Assembly (NCBI GenBank): GCA_049294435.1
Contig: JBAQCU010000001.1
Span: 1-12,074, forward strand
Direction: 5' to 3'
From: UBA1550 sp049294435
GTDB lineage: Bacteria > Patescibacteriota > Minisyncoccia > Phycocordibacterales > UBA1550
DNA: 12,074 bases
The position numbers and the translations under genes are program-made. The notes under the pieces were generated by a model, which was not told the origin of the DNA, searched no databases, and saw only the letters and a program-made list of their open reading frames with translations. Of this stretch, positions 1 to 6,853 are shown one piece after another. Numbering within the stretch: position 1 is the first letter of the stretch; every line of letters starts with the position of its first letter.

Positions 1-18
1 GTTTTTTTGTGCTCCTCC

Positions 19-44
19 ACGGTATATGGATTACCATATACCGT
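19..44. repeat. Perfect 11-bp inverted repeat (hairpin) upstream of the ATPase promoter
   Basis: The arms at 19-29 (acggtatatgg) and 34-44 (ccatataccgt) are exact reverse complements, separated by a 4-nt loop (atta). No T-run follows the hairpin on either strand: the T-run at 2-8 lies on the 5' side for the + strand and reads as A on the - strand. It therefore does not look like an intrinsic terminator. It lies about 40 bp upstream of the -35 element and could be a regulator-binding palindrome or belong to the end of an upstream transcript outside the window. The structure is certain; its role is unknown. Confidence 0.6.
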
Positions 45-80
45 CGGCGCTCGGACGTCATAAACATCGGCTGTGCATGT

Positions 81-109
81 TTGCGACGCTCCTCGTTTGA
101 CGGTATAAT
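81..109 (+). promoter_or_regulatory. Sigma70-type promoter of the ATPase/lamin-tail unit
   Basis: TTGCGA at 81-86 and a consensus TATAAT at 104-109 are separated by exactly 17 bp. Transcription should begin near 116, leaving about 15 nt before the GTG at 131. No Shine-Dalgarno sequence is visible in that stretch. Confidence 0.65.
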
Positions 110-130
110 AACTCTATTCACTATTGACTA

Positions 131-1957
131 GTGGCTATCAACTACCCCATGTATCTCTACGATAAAAATCGCATCACATACTTTGCGGAAACAGACCGTC
201 GGAACAAACGTGTGCCGTTTGGTATCAAGGCCGAGGACCGCACGCGTCACATGTACATCATTGGAAAGACTGGTATGGGCAAATCCACGCTCATTGAAAA
301 CATGGTGGTGCAGGATATTAGGAATGGCGAGGGTATTGCGTTTATTGACCCGCACGGAAAATCTGCGGCTCTTCTACTAGACTACATCCCGCCAGAGAGA
401 CTAAAAGACGTCGTCTACTTTGCGCCATTTGACACTGACAACCCGATTTCATTCAACGTGATGGAGGATGTTGGCATTGATAAAAGACATCTTGTCGCAA
501 ATGGGCTCTTGTCCGCGTTCAAAAAAATCTGGGGGCCTGAGACTTTTTCTGCGCGTATGGAATATATTTTAATGAACGCACTTTTGGCGCTTCTTGAGTA
601 TCCTGAGTCAACACTTTTGGGCGTTAGTAGAATGCTTACCGACAAGGCGTATAGAAAAAAAATTGTTGATAATGTAAAAGATCCATCAGTAAAAGCATAT
701 TGGGTTGATGAATTTGCAAAGTACAGTGAGAACTATGCAAAAGAAGCGGTACCGGGAATTCAAAACAAACTCGGACAATTTACTTCAAACCCTCTAATTC
801 GAAATATCATTGGACAACCGAAATCCAGTTTTGATTTGCGAAAAATGATGGACGAGAGAAAGATTCTAATTGTGAATCTTTCAAAGGGGCAACTCGGGGA
901 AGGGAACGCAGCTCTCTTGGGAGGGATGATTATTACAAAAATTTATCTAGCAGCGATGTCGCGCGCGGATCTCACTGAGGGTGATCTCAAGAAGCTTCCA
1001 AACTTTTATATGTATGTGGACGAGTTTCAGTCGTTTGCGAACGAATCATTTGCTGATATTTTGTCAGAGGCGCGCAAATACAAACTCGCGCTCACAATCG
1101 CCCATCAGTATATCAAGCAAATGGATGAGAAAGTTGCTGACGCAGTGTTTGGAAATGTAGGCACACAAATAATGTTTCGCGCTGGCGCTCCAGACGCGGA
1201 AGTTCTTGAAAAAGAGTACGCGCCAGTTTTTACCGCAGAAGATATGGTGAGTCTTGGAAAGTATCAAATGTATCTCAAGCTCATGATTGACGGCGTTGCG
1301 TCGCATCCGTTTTCCGCGGTGACTCTTGGGCCTATCGCTCCGCCAAAAAAATCTCTCCGCGAAGATGTAATCAAGTCCTCACGAGAATTATATGGGCATC
1401 CGCGCGCGGAAGTGGAAAAGAACATCACCGAGTGGTACGGAACAGGCGTTGTAGAACAATCTTCAGAGCCGATGCGTGAGCGCGCAGTACAGCGCCCAGA
1501 AAATACACTAAGACCTCCTGTTGTTTACAGAGACAGCAACACAATGCTGGACAAGCCAGCTCGCAACGCAAAATTTGAAAAAACAGAAAAACCATTTGCG
1601 CAGGCGTTTAAGGATTTTCAAAAACCCGAGCCAAAACCTTCCCAAGATAGGGCCAGCCTTTCTACGCTTACACAGGGACGTCATTCGCAAAAAGGCGCCA
1701 TTCCCCCTATAAAGAGTAAAGGCCCCACCACAGCGAGCCTAAGCGGTTTAAAGGCCGCCCTAGCAGACGTTTTGGGCGAGGAGAAATCTCCAACTCCAGA
1801 ATTCAAGACACCTCCTGTGTCTCAAAGACAGCCTGAGCAAAAGCGAGAAGAACAACCTCCGAAACCCCACCAAAATTTTGCTTCGCAAAACCAGGGCGGG
1901 CAAGCCCGCGAGGTGCCAGAAGACGTGCTAACCGCTATTTTAAGAGGCGACGACTAG
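131..1957 (+). CDS. Type IV secretion/conjugation-like ATPase (VirD4/TraD-related, soluble)
   Basis: A 608-aa P-loop ATPase of the VirD4/TraD/DUF87 group that moves DNA or protein using ATP. What is seen: Walker A GKTGMGKS at residues 45-52, a following strand with FIDPHGK at 71-77, Walker B YMYVDEFQ at 293-300 with Asp297-Glu298, and a sensor-like AHQYIKQ at 324-330. From about residue 440 the chain is rich in Pro, Gln, Lys and Glu and looks disordered; it could dock a partner. No membrane segment is visible, whereas classical coupling proteins carry N-terminal TM helices, so this form is probably cytoplasmic and recruited by others. An in-frame TGA at 125-127 limits the start to GTG 131 or ATG 149; GTG fits the promoter best. 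The next gene starts 1 nt after the stop, so the two are probably co-translated. Similar soluble ATPases recur in Patescibacteria; the substrate (conjugation, DNA uptake or pilus function) cannot be told here. Confidence 0.85.
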   Translation: MAINYPMYLYDKNRITYFAETDRRNKRVPFGIKAEDRTRHMYIIGKTGMGKSTLIENMVVQDIRNGEGIAFIDPHGKSAALLLDYIPPERLKDVVYFAPFDTDNPISFNVMEDVGIDKRHLVANGLLSAFKKIWGPETFSARMEYILMNALLALLEYPESTLLGVSRMLTDKAYRKKIVDNVKDPSVKAYWVDEFAKYSENYAKEAVPGIQNKLGQFTSNPLIRNIIGQPKSSFDLRKMMDERKILIVNLSKGQLGEGNAALLGGMIITKIYLAAMSRADLTEGDLKKLPNFYMYVDEFQSFANESFADILSEARKYKLALTIAHQYIKQMDEKVADAVFGNVGTQIMFRAGAPDAEVLEKEYAPVFTAEDMVSLGKYQMYLKLMIDGVASHPFSAVTLGPIAPPKKSLREDVIKSSRELYGHPRAEVEKNITEWYGTGVVEQSSEPMRERAVQRPENTLRPPVVYRDSNTMLDKPARNAKFEKTEKPFAQAFKDFQKPEPKPSQDRASLSTLTQGRHSQKGAIPPIKSKGPTTASLSGLKAALADVLGEEKSPTPEFKTPPVSQRQPEQKREEQPPKPHQNFASQNQGGQAREVPEDVLTAILRGDD

Positions 1958-1958
1958 A

Positions 1959-3323
1959 ATGAGAATACTAGCTATTGTTTTAATTTTGTTTTTTGCTCGG
2001 ACGGCTTCCGCGCAGGTTTTTATTTCAGAAATAAAATACACGGGTAACGAATGGATTGAGGTTTCAAACAGTGGGGAGTCAGCCGACTTGTCTCTGTGGA
2101 AATTTTATGAAGGTGGAACAAATCACAAATTAAAATCAGTGCAGGGCGGTTCGTCGCTTTCGTCTGGTAGTTACGCGATTATTGCAAATGATGCCACGGC
2201 ATTTCTAAATGAGTACGGCGGATTTTCTGGAATACTTTTTGACAGTTCATTTTCACTATTAGATGTCGGAGAGACAATCAGCATTAAATCGTCTGACACA
2301 AATATTGTTGATACTGTTTCGTACACGGGAATTAAAGGAAGCAAAAATTCCACGCAGAAAATCGGTGGAGTGTGGAGCGAAGCAATACCAACTCCGGGCG
2401 CGATAAATTCAGTTTCTCAAAATGTGGATACCGCAACCACACAGACATCAAACACGGAGGTCGTGCCAACAACAGCGACGTCACAAGTTACCGCGCAAGC
2501 AGGTCCGCAAACTCGTGTGGTACTTGCAGGCGCTCCAATAATTTTTGAAGGTAAAATCGCTGGGCTGGAAAATAATAATGTCGTGACCCATACAACGTGG
2601 TCGTTTGGAGACGGCGCATCGGCAGAAGGGGAGAGCGTAACGCACACGTATTACTATCCTGGAGAATACACCGCAGTGCTTGATGTCGTGTCTGGAAGTT
2701 TGAAAGCAACAGACAAAATGCTTGTGCGCGTTGTCCTGCCGAATCTTTCTTTGCGTACTGGAGGTGACGTATTACGGTCGTTCATCTCAATTCAAAATCA
2801 GGGCGGTGATGAAATGGACATTTCCGGTTGGCAAGTGGTCGCCGGTGAAAAAACTTTTACATTTCCAAAAAATACGATTCTCGGCGCTAGGAGGAGCGCC
2901 ACATTTGCAAGCGAAGTGACAGGGCTTGCAACACCGTCTGGAAGCACGGCAGAACTTCTTTTTCCAAACGGCTCGCGAGTTGATACAAAAGTAGAAACAG
3001 TTGCCAATCAGCCGATCCTTCCGAAGACTGTTGAAAAACCAAAAGTTGTTGCAAGCACGGAAGCACGCACTGTATCGCAATCTCCACAAACTCCGCAGAA
3101 CCAAGAAGCCTCCGTCCTAAATGCTGTCGCTGACGCACCAACATCACCAACTCAGAAGGAAGAGGGAAGTCTCTGGCCGTGGTACATCGGCTCAGCCTTC
3201 CTCGGTGCCCTTGCCCTCCTCGGTCTCCGCCTCACTCGTGAAAAAAATACGGAAACCCCAGAAGGTCCAACCGCCGATGATTATGAAATAATAGAAGATG
3301 TAGACGGCGAAGAACCGCACTGA
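1959..3323 (+). CDS. Secreted, membrane-anchored lamin-tail/PKD domain protein
   Basis: A 454-aa surface protein. Residues 1-18 form a signal peptide with a hydrophobic core and a likely signal peptidase cut after TASA (A18/Q19). Residues 19-150 look like a lamin-tail domain: the opening VFISEIKYTGNEWIEVSN and the pattern of short beta strands ending in TPGAIN are typical. After a Thr/Ser-rich linker, residues 180-260 form a PKD domain with WSFGDG at 214-219 and HTYYYPGEYTA at 229-239. Residues 261-345 resemble a second lamin-tail domain (ISIQNQGGDEMDISGWQV). A Pro/Thr/Gln linker leads to one TM helix at 406-425 and a short acidic tail. The positive residues just after the helix (RLTREK) agree with a cytoplasmic C-terminus. 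Lamin-tail domains in bacteria are linked to extracellular proteins and nucleases; no nuclease domain is present. The 1-nt gap from the ATPase gene suggests a joint function at the envelope. AAGAGG at 1942-1947 may serve as a ribosome site. Confidence 0.8.
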   Translation: MRILAIVLILFFARTASAQVFISEIKYTGNEWIEVSNSGESADLSLWKFYEGGTNHKLKSVQGGSSLSSGSYAIIANDATAFLNEYGGFSGILFDSSFSLLDVGETISIKSSDTNIVDTVSYTGIKGSKNSTQKIGGVWSEAIPTPGAINSVSQNVDTATTQTSNTEVVPTTATSQVTAQAGPQTRVVLAGAPIIFEGKIAGLENNNVVTHTTWSFGDGASAEGESVTHTYYYPGEYTAVLDVVSGSLKATDKMLVRVVLPNLSLRTGGDVLRSFISIQNQGGDEMDISGWQVVAGEKTFTFPKNTILGARRSATFASEVTGLATPSGSTAELLFPNGSRVDTKVETVANQPILPKTVEKPKVVASTEARTVSQSPQTPQNQEASVLNAVADAPTSPTQKEEGSLWPWYIGSAFLGALALLGLRLTREKNTETPEGPTADDYEIIEDVDGEEPH

Positions 3324-3327
3324 ATCC

Positions 3328-3355
3328 TTGTGTTGTGGCCCAAATGTGCTACAAT
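3328..3355 (+). promoter_or_regulatory. Promoter of the toxin-antitoxin module (extended -10)
   Basis: TTGTGT at 3328-3333 and TACAAT at 3350-3355 are 16 bp apart. TG at 3347-3348 makes an extended -10 (TGcTACAAT). Only 6 nt separate the -10 from ATG 3362, so the transcript should start at or next to the initiation codon, giving a leaderless mRNA. Confidence 0.6.
3333..3354. promoter_or_regulatory. Candidate operator for antitoxin autoregulation
   Basis: An imperfect inverted repeat, TTGTGGC (3333-3339) and GCTACAA (3348-3354), matches at 6 of 7 positions around an 8-nt spacer. The right arm covers the -10 box, so bound antitoxin or antitoxin-toxin complex would block RNA polymerase. RelB/DinJ antitoxins are known to bind palindromes at their own promoters; the assignment here is inference from position. 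Confidence 0.4.
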
Positions 3356-3361
3356 GCTTTT

Positions 3362-3628
3362 ATGACTACAAAAACAGCTTTCGTACGCGCCCGCATAGAG
3401 CCTTCAGTAAAAAAGAAGGCGGAGGCGGTTTTGTCCCAAATAGGGATGTCCTCATCAGAAGCGATAAACGTATTTTATCGCCGTATTGCCAGCGACAAGG
3501 GAATACCGTTCTCTCTCAATGTGCCAAATGCTGAAACGCGCAAGGCGATTGCGAATGTTCGCGCTAGGAAGAATCTTAGGACCTTTGAGACCTTTGAGGA
3601 GTTTGCTGAGCATATGCGCTCGCTTTAA
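3362..3628 (+). CDS. dinJ: RelB/DinJ-family antitoxin
   Basis: An 88-aa antitoxin expected to bind and neutralise the YafQ-like RNase encoded 3 nt downstream and to repress its own promoter. The N-terminal strand (TAFVRARIEP, residues 4-13) followed by two helices (14-25 and about 30-45) is a ribbon-helix-helix DNA-binding fold. The segment GIPFSLNVPNAET (47-59) is characteristic of the RelB/DinJ family and joins the DNA-binding part to the toxin-binding C-terminus. ATG 3362 is preferred over the in-frame GTG 3335 and ATG 3344 because both of those lie in or upstream of the -10 box and would be lost from the mRNA. Length and gene order are normal for a type II module. Confidence 0.85.
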   Translation: MTTKTAFVRARIEPSVKKKAEAVLSQIGMSSSEAINVFYRRIASDKGIPFSLNVPNAETRKAIANVRARKNLRTFETFEEFAEHMRSL

Positions 3629-3631
3629 ACT

Positions 3632-3901
3632 ATGCGTCGTAGTATCACAAAACCACAGTTCGACAAGGATGTCCGTCGCATAAAACGCAGAGGTAAGGAT
3701 ATTGAAAAACTGATAGCAGTCACCTTTCTTCTTGAAAAAGATGGACGGCTTACTTATGGGTTTCGTCCGCATAAGCTTTTAGGTGAGTATGAAGGGTGTT
3801 GGGAATGCCATCTTGAGTATGATTGGTTGCTCATATATGAAATTAATGATGAAGAGGTAATTCTTACACGTACTGGCACCCACAGTGACCTTTTTGATTA
3901 G
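3632..3901 (+). CDS. yafQ: YafQ-family mRNA interferase toxin
   Basis: An 89-aa toxin of the RelE/ParE superfamily, YafQ subfamily, which cuts mRNA in the ribosome. Aligned by eye with E. coli YafQ, the residues used in catalysis are all present: His47 (PHKLLGEY), His60 and Asp64-Trp65 (CHLEYDWLLIY), His84 (RTGTHSDLF) and Phe88. The toxin therefore looks intact and active. It starts 3 nt after the antitoxin stop with no ribosome site of its own, so it should be made by translational coupling at a lower level than the antitoxin. It is the only stress or plasticity gene here and separates the ATPase unit from the glycan locus. It ends with TAG at 3899-3901. Confidence 0.88.
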   Translation: MRRSITKPQFDKDVRRIKRRGKDIEKLIAVTFLLEKDGRLTYGFRPHKLLGEYEGCWECHLEYDWLLIYEINDEEVILTRTGTHSDLFD

Positions 3902-3908
3902 CACACGC

Positions 3909-3935
3909 TTGTTTTTTGTGTTATTTTTCTATAAA
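3909..3935 (+). promoter_or_regulatory. Promoter of the GT4 glycosyltransferase
   Basis: TATAAA at 3930-3935 lies 9 nt before ATG 3945. A weak -35, TTGTTT at 3909-3914, is 15 bp upstream, which is a short spacing. The predicted start of transcription falls within a few bases of the ATG. This supports 3945 as the start codon. Confidence 0.45.
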
Positions 3936-3944
3936 CTTAAACCA

Positions 3945-5162
3945 ATGAAGCGAATACTTATATTCTCACTTGCGTATTATCCCGACGTTGTTGCCGGGGC
4001 CGAGGTAGCTATAAAAGAGATTACCAATCGCACTCCGGAAGAGGAATATGCGTTTGATATGGTGACACTTCGTTTTGACTCCACTCTGCCAAAGTTTGAA
4101 CGGCTCGGCAATGTGAATGTTTACCGTATTGGGTTCACAATCAATAGCCCGGGCATTTCCGATTTGTCGCGGTTCCCGTTATCATTAAATAAATATTTTT
4201 TCCCGCTTTGGGGTTTTCTAAAAGCGCAGTCTCTTCATCGCAAAAACCCGTACGACGGTATTTGGGCGATGATGGCAAATTACGCAGGCTTCGCGGCGGT
4301 CATTTTTAAGATGCGTTACCCCAAAGCGCGGTTTCTACTCACACTTCAAGAAGGGGACCCTATTGAATACATAAACCACCGCGTGCGGTTCGTGTACCCG
4401 CTTTTTGAGCGCATTTTTAAACGCGCGGACTTTGTGCAGACAATATCGCATTACCTTGCTGGTTTCGCGCGCAATATTGGGTATACTGGGTCCTTAGAGG
4501 TTGTGCCAAACGCGGTCAATGTGGAGCACTTTGCAAAAGAGTACCCGGAAAAAGAACTCGCTATTTTGAAACACAGTTTAGGTAAAAAGCCGGGTGACAT
4601 ATTCCTCATTACAACATCACGCATGGTGACAAAAAACGCGGTTGACGAGGTGATACGCGCGCTCGTGTTTCTTCCGCACAACATAAAATTTTTAATCCTT
4701 GGCATCGGGCCTGATGAAGCTATGCTTCGCAAGCTCGCGCGCGAAAAAGGCGTGGAAGATTGTGTGCAATTTCTTGGACAGGTGCTTCACGAGGATATGC
4801 CAAAGTATCTCAAAGTGTCTGATATTTTTATTCGTCCTTCGCGATCCGAGGGACTCGGCAACTCGTTTCTAGAAGCGATGGCTGCTGGAATACCTGTCAT
4901 CGCAACACCAGTTGGAGGGATCCCAGATTTTCTTTTTGACCCTGACCAAAATCCCGACCACGAGCCGACTGGTCTTTTTGCGAACATCAACGACCCTGAA
5001 AGCATCGCTCGTCAGGTCAAGCGCCTCATAGACGACCCAGCGCTCCGCAATAGGCTTTTTATAAACGGACGCACCCTTGTCGCCGAAAAATACGATTGGT
5101 CTCTCATCGCCAAAGCGATGAAAGAAAAAGTCTTCAGCAAACTTTTTGACTTCGCAGTTTAA
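3945..5162 (+). CDS. Family 4 glycosyltransferase (GT-B fold)
   Basis: A 405-aa retaining glycosyltransferase that transfers a sugar from an NDP-sugar to a growing glycan at the cytoplasmic face of the membrane. The N-terminal half opens with the Rossmann strand MKRILIFSLAYYPDVVAGAE, in which the Gly-containing loop is the acceptor-side motif. The C-terminal donor domain begins near residue 216 (GDIFLITTSRMVTKNAVDEVI). It carries the E-x7-E signature of GT4 at Glu302 and Glu310 (SEGLGNSFLEAMAAGIPVIA), which contacts the sugar nucleotide. Reading could extend upstream to ATG 3885, but that would overlap the toxin gene and add a 20-residue leader lying over the -10 box, so ATG 3945 is preferred. 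Donor and acceptor are unknown. It is the first gene of the polysaccharide region. Confidence 0.85.
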   Translation: MKRILIFSLAYYPDVVAGAEVAIKEITNRTPEEEYAFDMVTLRFDSTLPKFERLGNVNVYRIGFTINSPGISDLSRFPLSLNKYFFPLWGFLKAQSLHRKNPYDGIWAMMANYAGFAAVIFKMRYPKARFLLTLQEGDPIEYINHRVRFVYPLFERIFKRADFVQTISHYLAGFARNIGYTGSLEVVPNAVNVEHFAKEYPEKELAILKHSLGKKPGDIFLITTSRMVTKNAVDEVIRALVFLPHNIKFLILGIGPDEAMLRKLAREKGVEDCVQFLGQVLHEDMPKYLKVSDIFIRPSRSEGLGNSFLEAMAAGIPVIATPVGGIPDFLFDPDQNPDHEPTGLFANINDPESIARQVKRLIDDPALRNRLFINGRTLVAEKYDWSLIAKAMKEKVFSKLFDFAV

Positions 5163-5176
5163 AGGAATTCTAGATT

Positions 5177-5204
5177 TTGGATGGACCTATTTTGATGTTA
5201 TACT
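5177..5204 (+). promoter_or_regulatory. Extended -10 promoter of the SDR epimerase at 5214
   Basis: TATACT at 5199-5204 is preceded by TG at 5196-5197 (TGtTATACT). A weak -35, TTGGAT, lies at 5177-5182 with a 16-bp spacer. The -10 ends 9 nt before ATG 5214, so the leader would be only a few bases. Confidence 0.55.
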
Positions 5205-5213
5205 GCTGAAATT

Positions 5214-6092
5214 ATGAGCAAAACAACTAAAAAAACCATTTTAGTAACAGGCGGTGCTGGATTTATTGGGTCAAATCTTATTGAAAGTCTTGTGAAGGAC
5301 CCTGCAAATAAAGTTTTTTCTCTAGACAACTATTTTACAGGTTCCCGAAAAAATCATATTCCTGAAGCAACATATATTGAAGGGCATACAAAGGATATTG
5401 CAACACTCATTGATTTCATCCCTGACCTTGTCTATCACCTCGGTGAATATTCGCGCGTGGAGCAGAGCTTTGAGGATATGGCTATTGTTTGGGAGTCCAA
5501 CAAGGTTGGTACTTTTGCAGTACTTGAGTTTTGCAGAGCGAACAATATAAAAATTGTTTACGCTGGCTCCAGTACTAAGTTTGGCGACGGTGGACTCGGA
5601 AGAGACCAGAGTCCTTATGCGTGGACGAAGGCAAGCAACACGGAGCTTGTACGCAATTATGGTTCATGGTTTCAGCTCCCGTATGCAATAACGTATTTTT
5701 ATAATGTGTATGGGCCACGAGAAATTTCCACCGGTCAGTACGCAACACTCATAGCCATCTTTAAGGAAAAGTTTAAAAAAGGTGAACCACTCACAGTAGT
5801 TGCCCCAGGAACGCAGGTGCGTAATTTTACACACGTCGATGACATTGTGCGAGGGCTTGCTCTTGTTGGGGAAAAAGGAGAGGGTGACGACTACGGACTA
5901 GGAGCAGAAGATGATTATAGTATTCTTGATATAGCAAAAGCATTTGGTGGAAGCGTGACGATGCTTCCAGAGAGGAAGGGGAACCGCATGAGTGCTTCTA
6001 TAGATCTTGCGAGGTCAAGAAATGAGCTTGGTTGGCGAGCGGAAAAAAAGATTATTGATTACATCAAAGAATTTGTTGCAATAACTCAGTAG
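5214..6092 (+). CDS. Extended-SDR nucleotide-sugar epimerase (UDP-glucose 4-epimerase-like)
   Basis: A 292-aa NAD-dependent enzyme acting on an NDP-sugar in the cytoplasm. The NAD-binding glycine loop is VTGGAGFIGS at residues 11-20. The catalytic Ser/Thr lies in AGSSTKFG (117-124), and the Tyr-Lys pair is YAWTK (Tyr135, Lys139). NVYGPRE at 164-170 and VRNFTHVDDI in the C-terminal half are substrate-domain landmarks of the family. The Asp-Glu pair that marks 4,6-dehydratases is absent (STKFG instead of STDEVYG), which favours an epimerase. The stretch after strand 4 reads HLGEYSRVEQSF where many relatives have an Ala-Ala motif, so the substrate may be non-standard. It is slightly shorter than typical GalE (about 330-340 aa). 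It faces rmlA convergently with an 11-bp gap. The precise sugar cannot be assigned. Confidence 0.75.
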   Translation: MSKTTKKTILVTGGAGFIGSNLIESLVKDPANKVFSLDNYFTGSRKNHIPEATYIEGHTKDIATLIDFIPDLVYHLGEYSRVEQSFEDMAIVWESNKVGTFAVLEFCRANNIKIVYAGSSTKFGDGGLGRDQSPYAWTKASNTELVRNYGSWFQLPYAITYFYNVYGPREISTGQYATLIAIFKEKFKKGEPLTVVAPGTQVRNFTHVDDIVRGLALVGEKGEGDDYGLGAEDDYSILDIAKAFGGSVTMLPERKGNRMSASIDLARSRNELGWRAEKKIIDYIKEFVAITQ

Positions 6093-6103
6093 TTGTCATT
6101 TTT

Positions 6104-6829
6104 TTAAATAATTAAATTCTTGTGCAGTTTCTCTTTTGCTAATTCATTTGCCTTCAACAATGAATCGAACGTTCCCGCATCAATCCATTCTCCAGAAATT
6201 TTCTTTACATCAAGCTCGCCAATTTCCAAATATCGCTTGTGTAAATCAGTAATTTCAAGTTCTCCTCGCTCGCTTGGTTTGAGTTCTTTTGCAAACTGAA
6301 CAACACGAGAATCATATATAAAAAGTCCTGGGATAATAAAATTACTTTTTGGATGTTCAGGCTTTTCTTCAATCGAAATCACCTTCATTTTTTCATCAAA
6401 CTCTACTACACCTGAACGCTCAGGATCTGCCACTTCTACCGCGAATACACGTCCTCCACTTTTGAAAGAGCGAATATGTTCAGAGAAATCTTCTTCAAAT
6501 ATATTGTCTCCTAGAATCATAACCACATCGTCATCATCTAAAAATGACTCCCCAATAATAAATGCTTCAGGGAGGCCTAACGGTTTGTCTTGAATTTCAT
6601 ATGTAAATTTTACGCCAAATTCTTTTCCAGAACCAAGCAAGTTAAGAAATTCCCCAGCTCTTTCTGGAGCAATAATGATTAAAATTTCTTTTATACCAGC
6701 CTTAATAAGCGTATTGAGGGGGTAATAAATCATTGGACGATTATAAATCGGCAAAAGTTGCTTTGATGTAATACGCGTGAGCGGACTCAGTCTTTTTCCT
6801 GCACCTCCAGCCAAAATGATTCCTTTCAT
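6104..6829 (-). CDS. rmlA: Glucose-1-phosphate thymidylyltransferase, short form
   Basis: A 241-aa enzyme joining dTTP and glucose-1-phosphate to dTDP-glucose, the first step toward dTDP-deoxysugars. The nucleotide-binding loop LAGGAGKRLSPLT is at residues 6-18, the substrate lysine region SKQLLPIYNRPMIYYPL at 22-38, the metal-binding GDN at 107-109, EKP at 155-157, LEITDL at 191-196 and WIDAGTFDSLL at 215-225. It lacks the roughly 50-residue C-terminal helical extension of the common ~290-aa RmlA, which forms part of the allosteric dTDP-rhamnose site, so feedback control may differ. It follows rmlB on the same strand after a 24-nt gap that contains its own -10 box. The pyrimidine specificity (dTTP rather than UTP) is inferred from the family pattern and the adjacent rmlB. 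Confidence 0.85.
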   Translation of the reverse strand: MKGIILAGGAGKRLSPLTRITSKQLLPIYNRPMIYYPLNTLIKAGIKEILIIIAPERAGEFLNLLGSGKEFGVKFTYEIQDKPLGLPEAFIIGESFLDDDDVVMILGDNIFEEDFSEHIRSFKSGGRVFAVEVADPERSGVVEFDEKMKVISIEEKPEHPKSNFIIPGLFIYDSRVVQFAKELKPSERGELEITDLHKRYLEIGELDVKKISGEWIDAGTFDSLLKANELAKEKLHKNLII

Positions 6830-6837
6830 ATAAAGTA

Positions 6838-6846
6838 ATTATAGCA
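6838..6846 (-). promoter_or_regulatory. Extended -10 of rmlA
   Basis: On the - strand, TGcTATAAT occupies 6846-6838, a consensus extended -10. It ends 8 nt before the rmlA ATG at 6829. No good -35 is seen, which the extended -10 can compensate for. rmlA may thus be transcribed on its own as well as from rmlB. Confidence 0.55.
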
Positions 6847-6853
6847 CAATAAA

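Noticed and set aside
2787..3104. Long reading frames antisense to the lamin-tail/PKD gene
   Set aside because: No recognisable domain, no start signals, and the + strand protein is clearly real.
3335..3361. Earlier GTG/ATG starts for the antitoxin
   Set aside because: They lie in or upstream of the extended -10; the ribbon-helix-helix begins after ATG 3362.
3885..3944. Upstream extension of the GT4 glycosyltransferase to ATG 3885
   Set aside because: It overlaps the toxin gene and the TATAAA box, and the conserved Rossmann start is at ATG 3945.
6099..6105. T-run between the convergent SDR gene and rmlA as a terminator
   Set aside because: No GC-rich stem precedes it; the inverted pairing in front is negligible.
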